From the NCBI GenBank assembly GCA_024704765.1, contig JAKMXF010000077.1, positions 573,220 to 637,219 on the forward strand: a stretch of DNA of 64,000 nt, written 5' to 3'. The stretch comes from Oopsacas minuta. Its lineage: Eukaryota > Porifera > Hexactinellida > Lyssacinosida > Leucopsacidae. Each line of letters starts with the position of its first letter. Position 1 is the stretch's first letter. The notes beneath the pieces are model-generated. The model made no database searches. It was not told where the DNA came from and saw nothing but the letters and a program-made list of their open reading frames with translations. Positions 26,055 to 38,315 of the stretch are shown here, piece by piece. The position numbers and the translations under genes are program-made.

Positions 26055-27583
26055 TCTGACCTAGAGGGATTCCTGGATAAGAAAACAAGGTTAACCCTGA
26101 GAACCGATCGGAACGAAACAGGATTAATCCCAAAGAAAGAGACGAAGGAAGGAAGAATATGGTAGACAGTGTCACGTCAACATCTTTACTGATGCAACTG
26201 AGAAATAACAACCTTGCTGAAAGACCATTGATGAAGAAGGAACACATGAAATGGTGAGACTGAAGATATAATAGTTTAAAGGGACAACTCTACACTCCTT
26301 ACTAAAGCTGATCTACATTCATAATCCAATAACCCTACCAAGAGGAAGAGTTCCAATTATGAGACTGATACAATAAAAGGGAGTCTACTATAGCATTACA
26401 GGTATATAGTCGCTATTCTATATAGAGAAACTATCTTTGATATATAATGAACAAGATATATCCCAATATAATAATGGAGGCTCATTTATATATCGAGAAT
26501 TATCAGAACTTAAAGAATTTAACGATTTATGTGCGTTATGATATCAGATCCGATTGAACATATGTTTTAGTTAGTGATAGTATAGATAGCATAACTAAAA
26601 GAAAACTATTTCATAATATATATGGGCCAAAAGTGGGTGATTCTGAACTCTTATGATTTTCCGTGAATCAACAAATTTATAACTCAATTGAGTCCAGAAT
26701 CCTACCCCGATAAAGACAAACAAAGAAATAGTGAGAATACATCTCAACACATCAATGATCACGAGTTGATAACTCTAAGAGTGGCCAGGTTGGAGGTAGC
26801 AGAGAGGGTGGAGAAAACATGATATATACTAAGTGTCATATCACCCTTTAATAAAGTCTATTTATCATTCTATTGATGAATTTATAAATTACAATTTAAG
26901 CGATAATTTGAATATATAAGAATTAGTCTATAGAAGCACTCACATAACTTAATTGAAGGAGAACTATCATATCGAATCTATAAAGAAGAAAGGAAGAGTA
27001 AACAAAATATCTTGAGCAAAATATGAGAAGTTCTATTACTGAAAAGGAAAATATATAAAGTAATTGATGCCAGCAACAAAAGGAGTTATGAGATGACTGG
27101 TATATTTAAGTGAGAAAACTAAATAGACTTCAATGCTAGGCTTGGTCAACAAAATGTATTAGATGAATCTTACTCAATGAAAATGAGCTGCATCTACCTC
27201 ACACGAAAGGGTGTATCAAAATCAAGTAAATATTTGAATCTCACACATATTCTTAAGACCAGCTGTTATAAATCTCGCGAATAGTGGAAACAGAATATCA
27301 ATGCGGGAGCATTATATGTAAGTTTGACTAGTTGGCCATCAGGAATGGATCTTTAGCCAAACTTACATCTATTATGTTTCCGCATTATCTGTCGGGAAGG
27401 TTGAGGCGGAATTGTCAAATCTTTGCAGGGATTTACTAGTGTACAAAAATACATGATAAACAAACGTAAAGTGTTGATTCAAGAAGTTGTGAATTATTGT
27501 TAGAGGAAATTGGCAACAATTCTGATGTTAGAAATAGGGTGAAATTTAAAAGAATGCCCAGACTTAAACTATTTTTGCACATA
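26055..27583. other. Intron-like AT-rich stretch
   Basis: Nothing identifiable; long runs of atat-type sequence, no gene supported. Confidence 0.35.
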
Positions 27584-27769
27584 CAGTAGAACTCGGATAA
27601 GACGTACCCCCTCGGGAAACAGAAATTAGTACGTCTTAACCGAGTGTACGTCTTATCCGAATATGTTTGCATTACAAATAATGATGACTGATATTTTGGG
27701 ATATAAGAAATAGTATGTCTTAACCGAGTGTACGTCTTAAGCCGAGTACGTCTTATCCGAGTTCTACTG
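27584..27769. mobile_element. Pogo-like MITE
   Basis: 186 bases between TA dinucleotides. The ends are perfect inverses over about 19 bases: cagtagaactcggataaga and its complement. An internal block (taccgagtgtacgtctta) is repeated at both sides. The cagtagaactcgg type of end is that of pogo/Tigger-derived MITEs. Confidence 0.75.
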
Positions 27770-29114
27770 TACAACTAAGAAGTAAAGGGGAAGGGGAAAT
27801 TATAACCTAAAATCATAAATCTAAGTTTGTGATATTCATTCATTCGGATTTTCCTATAAAAAGGAAGAATAATTTCCTTGATAGTTTGCGGAAAAAGTAC
27901 ACGATCCCGGACAAATTACCAAATCCAGAGAAAACCAAGCGAAGTGATTCCAAGCGGAAGCCTAAGTTTGACCTATTGTGAATAATTCCCACATTCACAA
28001 TTTTCATAGTCATACCACATATGGCAGAAGTGGTACATATCAAAATAATTTGAGCCACTTTATATTTGCTCTAAATAATATCAGATATTTGTATTGGGTA
28101 ATACAGACCAGTATATTTCAAATATGCTATCAGAAATGCTCCATCTGATTTGAGTTCTGTAAAATTAGAGATACATAATTCAGTACTTACTTGATGAGCA
28201 ATGTACGGATAGAAATATATAATTTGGAAAAGAATAATAGATCTACACTGAACATTGTCATCAAACATGGGTAGAGTTGCGGATTTGATTGATTGGATTT
28301 GATATAATAAATGTTTGACTCAAATCCTATATAAATTTAGTTGGGTTATGTTAGCATTAACGCCAATAATTATTTGTACAATACAGTAGCATATACTATT
28401 ATATCTGAGTTGTTAAATATGTCTTTTACTGAAATATACGTACTAACAAAAGTAGGCACTATCCGAATATTTCCCTAGTAATTAGTAAAACAGAAACACG
28501 ATTGGGAGAAAGGTGCGTATTAACCAAGAGTACTTCTAGAGCAGTCTAAGAAATAATATAGTTCGACTGTATGTATTTGGTAAGTATTTGATAATTGCGA
28601 AGGTAGTATAGATAAGACCAGGCATCACGTTTCCCTATCTGGTCGAATAATTGAAATATAAATCCAAAATAGATGTATAATATTAATTGATCTAGTTAAC
28701 TATACAAAATGGATCGATTGATCAAAATTGAGTAACATAATATAGCTGACAATGCAGAGCCCTGTGCTGTGTTCAGGCAAGAGTCTAGCATTAATTATTT
28801 GGGGGACGTTAGCGACTAGATGTTTTTTTCAGACCAAAAACAAATTCTTACCATAAATTTGAATGCTTTCTGATTAATTGGCAAAATACAGTAACTCAGC
28901 ATATATGAGTAAAACGGTAATTAATGATTGTTAAATTAATCACTCGTGTAGATAAATATTCGAATGTCAAAATTACAATTTTGACAATTTCGAATCTTTT
29001 GGACACACAAATACTCTCATTTGGGAGAGCTAAGCCACTTCTGGACTAGTACCTGGTTCTGTTGGTAAAAGGAAAATGGTATAAGAGAATCATCATTATC
29101 TCTAAACTGCCTAG

Positions 29115-29159
<45 letters not shown>
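29115..29159. repeat. ATA microsatellite
   Basis: Fifteen uninterrupted ATA units. Confidence 0.95.
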
Positions 29160-29161
<2 letters not shown>

Positions 29162-29234
29162 CGTAGATCATATTTCCAAATCAGATTCTAAGGAAAGCAA
29201 TTGGCAAATCTTTGCAAAGTTCACAGAGATCCTT

Positions 29235-29268
29235 TGAACTTACTGAATACATCAATTCAGTAAGTTCA
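29235..29268. repeat. Perfect hairpin, 14-bp arms
   Basis: tgaacttactgaat and its exact inverse are separated by acatca. It is not near a gene end that I can support. Confidence 0.85.
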
Positions 29269-30742
29269 TATGAGCAACTAGAGGACTTTTGTATAGCCAT
29301 ATGCACACAATGGATTGTGAGTATGCACAATAACAAGCTCCACCAAAAGAAAACAACGATGGTATAGAAGACTGGACATAAGGTGATCCCAATTAGAAAC
29401 AAATCTCAAGAAGTATGGAATGCTCCAAAAGCAGAAAATAATCAAATAGTATTTTGAGCTACAATTCGTTGTATGAAGAAAAACGAGTTTATCGGAACAT
29501 GTATTGGGGATAAGACATGCTAAGACCAAGCCAAGGGTTCCAGAAGTTGACCCCTAAATTTACAATTTGTGTGATATAAATATATAAGTTATGAAGATCA
29601 AAACATAGCATGAAATACAGCCTCTTGTACGACTTAGCCTTTTGATCTCGGTGTTTTACGGATTCTAAAGAGTCAGATTCAATAATTGACCAAAGAGCGT
29701 ACATCAAGTATCATACCAAACTCGGGATCCTTCCTAAAGTGACCCTTGAAACGCTGGTTATTGTATATCCTGAGAGTTGTCCTAAATATTTGAGGATATG
29801 TGGCAGTAGAGAAGGAAGCAGGACATGAAGGCAACCGACCCAGGAATTTCAGTTCGGACGTCGATGATACTGCATGATTCAAACAATTATGGAGGATGAC
29901 GACACTGTATCATGTGGAGATTGCTAATGAATCTCGTATATCAACGGGAAGCTTTAATAGGAATAATTATGAGAATTATTAGTAAATGCGAACGATTTAG
30001 CACGATTTCGGAGATTGGCCTGGGTGATGAAGTCCAAAAGCACATTGGAAAAACACGGCCACGCACACTCTAGGCGTCTTTACGAAATCTTTACGAGGGT
30101 AAGACTTGGATAAACTAAACACAACCCGGGCGAATGACAGCTACATATGGTAGAGTAGGAAAAACAAAGATGAATAAAGAAAACTCCCTGCAAAAAAGCA
30201 AGGGGCGATAAGTATGGATGAAAGATTTTGCACTCTATCTCCTTCGATGACAACGGATCAGTAGCCCAGAATTGCGACCTAAAGGGTAAAGAGTACTGGA
30301 GATACTGATGTCAATAACTGCTTTCCATCAGTAGGGCAACACTAAAAGGAGAGGCGTCCGGATACGAATAATATATGGACTATGCTTCATACACGATACT
30401 GCCAAACCGCACAAATCTCGGCTAGTGAAGGTTAGAGTCTTTGGGAGTTGTGAAACTTTCACATACAGTATACAGTCCAGTTCTATGACGGGTAACTGAA
30501 AAAAATTATGACAAAAAAAATGAGGTCGTTGAGATTTTTTCACTTTCTTACACAGAATTTTATGAGGAATCCGAATATACAGGGTGACAATCAAGTTCTG
30601 TCACATTGATTGTACAGTCGCTAATTACTATGTTTACAGTGCAACCCTAATCACTAGTCTTTTTTCGTTAACTTTACTTGAGTATAGTCGAGTTACAATA
30701 GCATTTGATACTGTTTAGCATCCAGTACATTTTTCTAACATC

Positions 30743-31763
30743 ATGGTAGATGCAAGGTCCAAAATCATCACTCACTATTTGTCCGGTAATAGGCCAACTG
30801 AAATTTTGAAGAAGCTGAAACATGAGAAAGTGAATAGAATGCTGGTGTATCGAACCATAAAACGATACAAAGAGACTAGTGGCATAACTGACAAGGCTCG
30901 TTCAGGCAGATCACCCACTGCGAGATCCATCCGACTCAGGAAGCCAGTGAGAAGTCGAGTTGCGCGAAATCCCAGACGCTCGATGCGAAAAATGGCCAAG
31001 GAACTGGAAATTAAACGTGAATCGCTTAGAAAACTCATACATCAGGACTTGGGACTAAAATCTCTCAAAAGAAAGACGGTACATCATCTGACACCATCAA
31101 TTTGTCAAAAGGGACTCGAAAGATGGAAGGGGCTCCTCCAGCGGCTCGGAACCGAAGATTTTGAAAAAATTATTTTTTCCGATGAAAAGCTCTTCACTGT
31201 AGAGGAAGCCACGAACCGTCAAAATGACAGGATTTTATCTACTACCGCTAAAGACATCCCTGAAGAGGTTAAATTTGTTGATCGAGTCCAGAAACCTCAA
31301 TGTGTTATGGTTTGGGGGAGGAGTGACGGCCAATTCGAGGACAAATCTGATTTTTATCCCGAAAGGAGTAAAAATAAACTCAGGAACGTACAGGAAGGTA
31401 ATACTCGAGCCGGAAGTCAAAGATGCAGGTCGTTACCTATTCAAAAACCAGGAATGGATATTCCAACAGGACTCAGCTCCAGCGGATGCCTCAAATGCGA
31501 CTCAATCCTTGCTCAGGGGGCAAAATATCAAGTTCTTGTCAAAGACGGAATGGCCACCTTCCAGCCCGGACCTCAATCCGCTGGATTATTCTGTGTGGAG
31601 TAATTTAGAGAAGAGGGCTTGTGCTAAACCCCGTAAAAGTTTAGCGTCGCTACTGAACGCATTAACCAGAGAATGGAATAACATGCCACAAGTAGACCTG
31701 CGAGCCGCAGTCCTAAAATTTAGGACACGAATACATTCCGTTGTTAAGAATAAGGGTGGCTAA
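30743..31763 (+). pseudogene. DD37D mariner-like transposase, one frameshift
   Basis: About 340 residues, complete apart from one break. The N-terminus has the first helix-turn-helix with YRTIKRYKETSG, then a second DNA-binding region (SRVARNPRRSMRKMAKEL). The catalytic aspartates are in FSDEKLF, FQQDSAPADAS and PDLNPLDYSVWS; 37 residues lie between the second and third, and the third is D instead of E, which defines the DD37D (maT-like) group. At about 31315 a run of five G replaces four, shifting the frame inside VMVWGGG; both halves are otherwise open to the stop at 31761-31763. No other stop is seen, so this copy is young or recently silenced. Confidence 0.85.
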
Positions 31764-31815
31764 ATTGAATAATATTTTGTAGAATGATTCGGTACTATAA
31801 AACTAATATTCAAGA

Positions 31816-31824
31816 GAAATTTGA
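31816..31824. repeat. 9-bp target duplication, left
   Basis: gaaatttga, identical to 37899-37907. Nine bases is the usual Mutator-type duplication. Confidence 0.85.
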
Positions 31825-32173
31825 ACGAGTGTTATCTTAGCAGCCGATTCAAATCCCACTATAATAGCTTTTCTCAAAAGTATAGGTTCTATTTTGAAAA
31901 GAACAATATCAGTGTCAAGAAGAAAGTTGGTACATTTTATATCATCACCCATAATCGCCAAATTTTACATGATGAGTAAGCAATTTTGCATTACATTTTG
32001 GTCGAGGTTTTTTATTAATATCTCCTGAAATAATTGTGGTAATAACTCATCATTTTAATCATATTTACATCTCACTTGGTACATTGTGTATATCCAATTT
32101 GAAATTAAAATAATTATTTTTGAAAAAGTTATGAACCCCCGAACTTTACATAGGAATAACATAGACGACCAGT
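31825..32173 (+). repeat. Left terminal inverted repeat of Mutator-like element
   Basis: Inverse of 37511-37898 throughout, with scattered substitutions. The inner limit is atagacgaccagt. It contains long AT blocks and a tacatctcacttggtacatt segment conserved in both arms. Confidence 0.85.
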
Positions 32174-32522
32174 ATTTGCTTGATGATTTGTATGCTTTGT
32201 AGGTATATATTGATTACTTGAATATTCTTAGTGTAAATTTACTTATGATGACTAAATTCTTGAGGTCAAATTTATTCCTTCTCAATTATTAGGACCAGTT
32301 ATGTCAGTTTAGATTTTTGAACTTAGTATTAAATTAAGAATGTAATATCAATCAACAAATATTTGTAACACTGTAATTAATTTATTTCGTTTCTCACAAC
32401 CTTAATACTTTTGATATTCTCAACCTCATTTCTTCCACAAATTTTCTTCATATAACAGTCCTACTAAATTTCATTTCAATTCAATCATGTGAGTATCTTT
32501 CTTAATTAATTTTGTAATGTTA

Positions 32523-32708
32523 CATAGTCAACTCCCGGTATATCGAACATGGATAATTAGAAATCCTCGCTATATCGAAGTCTGAGATTATACAAATATA
32601 GTCACAAATCGTTAAAAAAAAACATAAATGTCATCGGTTATATTGAAATCCGCGTATATAGAAGTGATTATTGCGGTTCCTTGTTTCAGATATAAGGGGA
32701 GTTGACTG
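32523..32708. mobile_element. MITE inside the Mutator-like element
   Basis: Flanked by TA. Left end catagtcaactcccggtata and right end, inverted, cagtcaactcccctta; the left has two extra bases. 186 bases, with repeated tatatcga-like blocks. A single end of a similar type (aatatatcgggagttaac) is at about 47344-47361. Confidence 0.6.
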
Positions 32709-32758
32709 TAGTTTATGCAAATATGTCAGAAAATTAGTCGTTCTTTTTGGCATAGATT

Positions 32759-35700
32759 GTGTTCTTACTTCCAACCATGACATCTCTGGAACAATTTGTA
32801 ACTGCAATTACCCAACTGGGCTACAATAATTTTGATAAACTTAAGGTAGCATTGGATAACGGAGACAGACGAAGGGCGAAGTCAGTATGGGGAAAGTTAT
32901 CCATTCTCATATTCAATAAGAATAAGCCAAACACTCGTGCTCCTCTCTACTTAAAATGTAAACTAAATCGCAATCATTTTCAGGATCATATAAACAAAGT
33001 ATGGAAGGCAACAGCGGTAAGTTGAATAGCGATTCCGGTACTGATATATTCCAGTTGGCTGTAGAACATGTTAGCAGCAGGTTAGATTCGGATAGTATTT
33101 ATGTTAATAGTTTAGATCCTAGTAATATTAGTAGTAGTCAATTAGACACAGATTTTAGTGCAGGTAGCTTGGAGCGGGAAGTGTCAAATAGGAAATTCTT
33201 AGGCTTATTGGCATCTGCTTGCGAACAAGCTGAACTATATAGTTTAAAGAGTACCCTGTCTTCTTCTCCTCCTCAGACTGAGGTCACCGATACCCTCTTT
33301 TGGACGTACATTGATTGTGATAATCTTCTATGGTTAGACGCACTGAAATTTTTAGGGTCAGAATGTCCCTACATTAGTGGCGAATTCATGCTGATTAATG
33401 GGATAGTCTATGAGTGCAAAAAATTTAATGAGTTTTTATATGAGCACCTAAGAAACTTCAGACTTGTTAAGAGAGATAGTTGCTTATTAGAAGCATGGAT
33501 ATTAGTTGGCAACATCAACTGTCGAATTTTGCATTTGTTTGGAAACGCTTATCTCATTATCACAGTTGCACAACTCGAGGAATTTCTTAACTTTGCTTTA
33601 TCCATTAGAGAAAATATGGATTTAATATTTTAATTTAATTCAACTCTATCAGAAAAACTAGGCACGGTTAACTCTTCAAAAATTCCGTTGTTAGTTGATT
33701 CACATCCAAACATGTTATCTAAACTTGCACTTGATATTGGTCAATCAGAAACTAGTGTTGTCATCGATAAATATAACGTTAATCATGTGTCACTTGTCCC
33801 AGCCCTAGGTGATGGTGATATTCTGAAAGAGGTAATCATTGACGAATCCAGCACTATGGAACAAAGTACGGGTAGCTTTTTACTTAACTTTATAGAATGG
33901 GAAAATATTACTAGAAACGTGGGTGATCGTGTTATACTTTCAAAAGATTGGACTAACTTATTTAATTCCAAATTGGAAGGAATATTTCATTGTGCACTCT
34001 GTTTTAAATGCCACAAAATAAACAAATCTAAAAGTAGAAAACTGAACTGTTGTTTTTTTTAGAGCAAATGCAGAGTGTAAATTTCGCAATTGTTTTACTT
34101 TTACATTCATTATTAACAAGAATCCTCTTGAATGTCACACTAATGATTGTATTATCGTGAATTACATAGTTTCTGGTATTTTAGCTGATGAACATTTAGA
34201 TAATAATATTGTTTACGCAAGCAATTTGTGTAATTCTATTAGGTTAAAAGTAGCAACACAAATAGCAAACATAGCTGTAAGTAAATATCTCTATAATCAA
34301 TTCGAGTCTACAGAAAATAGAAATTTAGCGATTAATTTCGGTAATCTAAATAAAATTAAAAGCGCTGCTGTACTAAGGAAGGAAAAATTTGATTTGTTAA
34401 GTTTACAGAGGTTCTCTAATGATAATTGGAGTGAATTGATTAGTTTACAACAGTATTATCGGAATGTTACAGTGGGTAGTAATGTTAGAGGGTACATTCA
34501 GTCATTAGGACATAACCCCTTTATTATTCATTTATATACTGAAGACCAAATTAAAATATTAAAATGTTTTAAAGATAAAAGCATAATTCTTCACTTAGAT
34601 GCTACTGGCTCAATCATTCGAAAGATTGAACCTTCCCAGCACAAAGTATTTTATTATGCTCTCACAGCACAACATCCAACTTGTTCTACCAGTCCCGTAC
34701 CTCTGGCAGAGATGATCAGTTCTGGTCACTAGCGCTGAGATTAGTTATTTTCTACACAAATGGCATCTTGATGCAAAGAAAATATTAGGTTATAATATTA
34801 ACATAGGACAAGTTGAGGTAGATTTCAGCTGGGCATTAATTCATAGCGTGCGTAATGATTTTCTTAAATGTGACATCGATACATATCTTGATAAATGTTG
34901 GAATAGTGTAGATACAAATTCTTCCAATCAGGAACTAGAATTAAAATAGATTCTCCATTTATGTTCTGCCCATATAAGGCATGGTATTGGCTTTCATATT
35001 AATAGGAAATTTATGTTAAATAAAGAAGTGAGAAAGTTGTTTTTGTATTCCTTTGGATATCTGCTGCGTTGTACTAATATTACTCAAATAAGTTGTGTGT
35101 TTACTTCCTTGTGTTATGTGTTTAAGAGTAAATATATGAATGAACATGTATTAACCAACATTAAAACATTAGAGCATTATATTAGCAACAGTTATTCTGA
35201 TTTAGATGATACAAATGAAAGTTTATACGATGAGGATAGTGATAATGATCCCATCGATAATAAGGATGGTAAGACCCTAAGAGACAGATCTCCCTTTGGC
35301 AAACATTTTGCATATATAAGTAAACAATGTGAAAATGCTATCAAAGAATAATCACACCAAACATTTGATCCGAATCCTTGCTATTATCTTAGCCTTATAG
35401 AATATATTTTAACTTACTACTTACCTATTCTGCCATTATGGAGTGGTATTATATTAGGCCCCCACAGTCTTTCAGTTGGAAATAATTATTCGTATTATAG
35501 TAACGCCATTGTAGAGAACTGGATGCGTATAGTTAAATTAGATATTTTGAATTCGAAATCAAATTTGAGGCCTGGAGATTTCATTAGAGTATTATATCCT
35601 GGTATAACTAGTAGAATTTCCGCTTTCAATTTTACTTTTCATCCCAGAGCTGATAAAATTTTTAAAGGTCGTAAGCGAATAAGAGATATTTCAGAAGAAA

Positions 35701-36515
35701 ATGTAGTGAAGAATGGTCCAGGAAAAGAAACAGCATTATGGCTATTTGAAGTCGAAAACATATGAATTTCCTCAATTTAATAGAGATAAAACTGTCGTAA
35801 AAGATAAATTAATCCCTATTAAGCGTCAGAAGTTGTCTACGTTACGTATGATTTGCAAATCACCCGAATTAAGACTGCGTCAATTATTACTGATGAAGAA
35901 TTGGTAGAGTCAAGTATAATACGATATATTATACCAAGCTTTATTCCACCACACATTGAATGGCAAATTGCTACCTGTAAGAAATGGAAACTACATTATA
36001 GTAATCAGATTATCTATTCTTTAGATAATTTAATTGATAATGGTGAAGGATTATATGTATATAATCCTGGGACAACAGAAACAATATCAGGTGATGGAAA
36101 CTGTTATTTTTCTACAATTTCTTATCTAATAACAGGTAGTAAAACCTATCATAAAGAATTACGGGCAATTATCGTTGAAAACATGCTTGGTAAATTAAGT
36201 GCGAGTTGTAATGCGTTTTTGCGTACTAAGTATGTTCATACTCAAGGTAATTTTAGGAATATTCAGGATTGGGTAAATAAAATGGGGACGAGTAAGGTTG
36301 GGAAATGGGCTACTGACTTAGAGGTATTTGCAACTTCGTTGTTATTTAATATAGATATTTGGGTGTTTTTGGGCCCTACTGGAACTCGTTGGGCTGGGTT
36401 TTCAGGTAATGGATCAAGTTTTGATCAATTATTAAAGGAGCCAACTTCAAATGGTTTATATATTCAGAATTTAGGTAATCATTACCAGCCCATACTATCT
36501 CTAATTTATTATTAA
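32759..36515 (+). pseudogene. MULE-type transposase with C-terminal OTU cysteine protease domain
   Basis: One reading of about 1,200 codons can be followed with three in-frame stops (33631, 34947, 35349) and frame changes near 34060 (a T run), 34725, 35725 and 35860. N-terminal parts (32759-34062) are unrecognised and end in a cysteine cluster (CALCFKCHK). The DDE domain follows: LHLDATGS (first D, 34597), VEVDFSWALIHS (second D, 34821), a CSAH pair (34962-34973), and NAIVENWMRIVK (E, 35514). The last 200 residues form an OTU domain: GDGNCYFSTISYL (catalytic Cys codon 36102), WATDLEVFATSLL, and GNHYQPI (His codon 36480). OTU domains remove ubiquitin and occur in several eukaryotic DNA transposons. 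The protease part itself has no internal break. Confidence 0.8.
33017..33054 (+). other. Possible 38-bp intron in the transposase gene
   Basis: gtaagt follows codon 86 of the first open stretch and ttccag precedes the next. Both flanks are in phase 0, so removal would join the stretch at 32759 to the one that is open to 33630. The alternative is a separate start at 33001 (ATG). Confidence 0.35.
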
Positions 36516-36841
36516 AAGCAACCCAATCATTGGTTTCAATTTATGGCAGCGAAAATTATATATTTACCAACAAAATTATTGATGAAACAATAAATATTTT
36601 GTATAAATGAATCTTGAATATTTTATGAGATCTCATCTAAATATGTAAATTGATTGCGACAAAAATCACAAATGTAAGTATATACGTATATGTATCGACA
36701 GTTGGATTATATGGAACTATTTTATGACCTTTTCTCTAACCAAGATACGTTTAAAAGCTGGATTATATTACGCAGGATTTGGAAACTAACACAACACCAA
36801 TATGTAAAGTTCTGGGAGATATATTCATAGTAAAGTAAACA

Positions 36842-37066
36842 ATGAACATGAAAATCTATATTCTTATCCTTACAATTATCTTAATCAATCTAGGAATTAT
36901 ATCTCCAAATCTCTTTTACAAACATTTATTTTATAATTTGCACAAATTTGAATCAGAAAGAAGTTATTCTCTATTTTTGGAGCATTCATTTGGAGACCCA
37001 TGTCCTGGAGTTAACTCTCGATTCTCTTACCAATCTGGCATTAATAATTACAAATCGAAGTGTTGA
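36842..37066 (+). CDS. Small open frame with signal-peptide-like start, in Mutator-like element
   Basis: 74 codons. The N-terminus MNMKIYILILTIILINLGII is a lysine followed by a hydrophobic run, like a signal peptide or membrane anchor; the rest is polar with two cysteines. It lies between the OTU stop and the right inverted repeat, the place where MULEs may carry passenger sequence. In DNA this AT-rich, a run of hydrophobic codons can arise by chance. No homologue is recognised. Confidence 0.2.
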   Translation: MNMKIYILILTIILINLGIISPNLFYKHLFYNLHKFESERSYSLFLEHSFGDPCPGVNSRFSYQSGINNYKSKC

Positions 37067-37510
37067 TCATCACTTCAAATCTTATCTGGTCAAGACATTT
37101 GTTACTCTTCCTTATCGTATAGCTGTAAAGATTTTGCATAAATTGTACCACCTGTTTTAGGTTTAGCCTGTTCTAATAGACAAGGGAAATTCAATCAGTA
37201 TTTCTCATTAGTTCATCAATCAGTTCAATACAGAAAAGATAGACAGACAAACTATAATATCTGGTTAATTAGTATCTTGTAATACTTTTCGAGTTATTTA
37301 CTCTTTTCTATTCAAAAAGTAATGTTTTGTATAATGTATGATAACTGTCATTACAATGGTGTTGTGTTATTGATTATACTTCAAGTATCTTTTGATTATT
37401 ATCTAGAAACCATAATAGAATTGGAACTATAAAATTGAAAATGATACTAAATCCTTATCAAAATTTACGTACACCGTAATGTCATACATACTTCATTATT
37501 GATAGTACAA

Positions 37511-37898
37511 ACTGGTCGTCTATGTAATACCCATGTAAAGTTCGGGCGTTCATAACTTTTTCAAAAATAATTATTGTAATTTCAAATTGGATATACACAA
37601 TGTACCAAGTGAGATGTAAATATGATTAAAATGACAAGTTATTATCACAATTATTTCAGGAGATATTAATAAAAAACCTCGACCAAAATGTAATACAAAA
37701 TTGCTTACTCATCATACAAAATTTGGCGATTATGAGTGATGATATAAAATGTACTAACTTTCTTCTTGACACTGATATGGTTCTTTTCAAAATAGAACCT
37801 ATACTTTTTGAGAAAAAGGTGTTTTAATGGGGATTTGAATCGGCTGCTGAATCGGCTGCTGAATCGGCTGCTGAATAGGCTGCTAAGATAACACTCGT
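37511..37898 (-). repeat. Right terminal inverted repeat of Mutator-like element
   Basis: Longer than the left arm mainly because of a 12-bp unit present four times (37837-37884) where the left arm has one. Confidence 0.85.
37837..37884. repeat. 12-bp tandem repeat within right inverted repeat
   Basis: gaatcggctgct three times, then gaataggctgct. The left arm has one inverse copy. Confidence 0.95.
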
Positions 37899-37907
37899 GA
37901 AATTTGA
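37899..37907. repeat. 9-bp target duplication, right
   Basis: gaaatttga, matching 31816-31824. Confidence 0.85.
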
Positions 37908-38315
37908 ACGATATCTATTGTATAGTTTCGGAGTTATTCGCAAATTCGAATGTAACAGAACTTTATCGTCACCCTGTACACTCCGAAATTTTTCCTTCCA
38001 TTAAAATTTTTCTTACAGATTATACAAAAATTTATGAAATCAAAAAAGTTCTGGCAAAATAATTTCAACATATCCGCATTTTTAATATATTATCGTGATT
38101 CTTCGCTGGTATAGTTCTTTCTAGAATTCAATTTAATTACTAATTACCTAACAGAATTGATGTTTTTAACAAATTCCTATCCAAAATGTCATTACCATAG
38201 CAACAAAATGAAACGTAGGAATTTACGCAATAGTTTTAATCTAGCTAAGTAGTATTTATATGTTATTACATTTAGGATATATACGTGTAATTATTGATAA
38301 ATTCAGTTAAAGCAA

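Larger units (their letters stand above)
27770..30579. other. Intron-like stretch with microsatellite and hairpin
   Basis: Contains an ATA repeat, a perfect hairpin (29235-29268) and no supportable gene. Splice-like signals on the minus strand near 28.1-28.2 kb do not fit the receptor phases. Confidence 0.4.
31825..37898 (+). mobile_element. Mutator-like element with long inverted repeats, nested in DD37D element
   Basis: 6074 bases, bounded by long terminal inverted repeats (349 and 388 bases) whose tips are acgagtgttatcttagcagc and its inverse, and by a perfect 9-bp direct repeat. Internal genes form a transposase and OTU protease reading that is now broken in at least seven places. The combination of long TIRs, 9-bp duplication and a DDE domain with C-x2-H between the second D and the E is the Mutator (MULE) pattern. 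Confidence 0.85.
30580..37976 (+). mobile_element. DD37D mariner-like element split by a nested insertion
   Basis: Left end cagggtgacaatcaagttct at 30580 and right end, inverted, cagggtgacgataaagttct at 37976, each next to TA (30578-30579 and 37977-37978). Without the nested 6.1-kb element and one copy of its target duplication the unit is 1314 bases, almost the same as the second copy at 59.3 kb (1310 bases). The part after the insertion is only 69 bases. Confidence 0.85.

Noticed and set aside
28109-28242. Two minus-strand exon-like pieces joined by gtaagt and a ttttacag acceptor
   Set aside because: The reading TQIRWSISDSIFEIYWS looks FN3-like, but there is no good donor after it and the phases do not fit between the receptor exons at 47.5 and 23.1 kb, which already join in phase.
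30340-30530. Strong acceptor tttttttcag on the minus strand followed by an open frame
   Set aside because: All readings are ambiguous, no convincing donor follows, and it does not fit the receptor phases.
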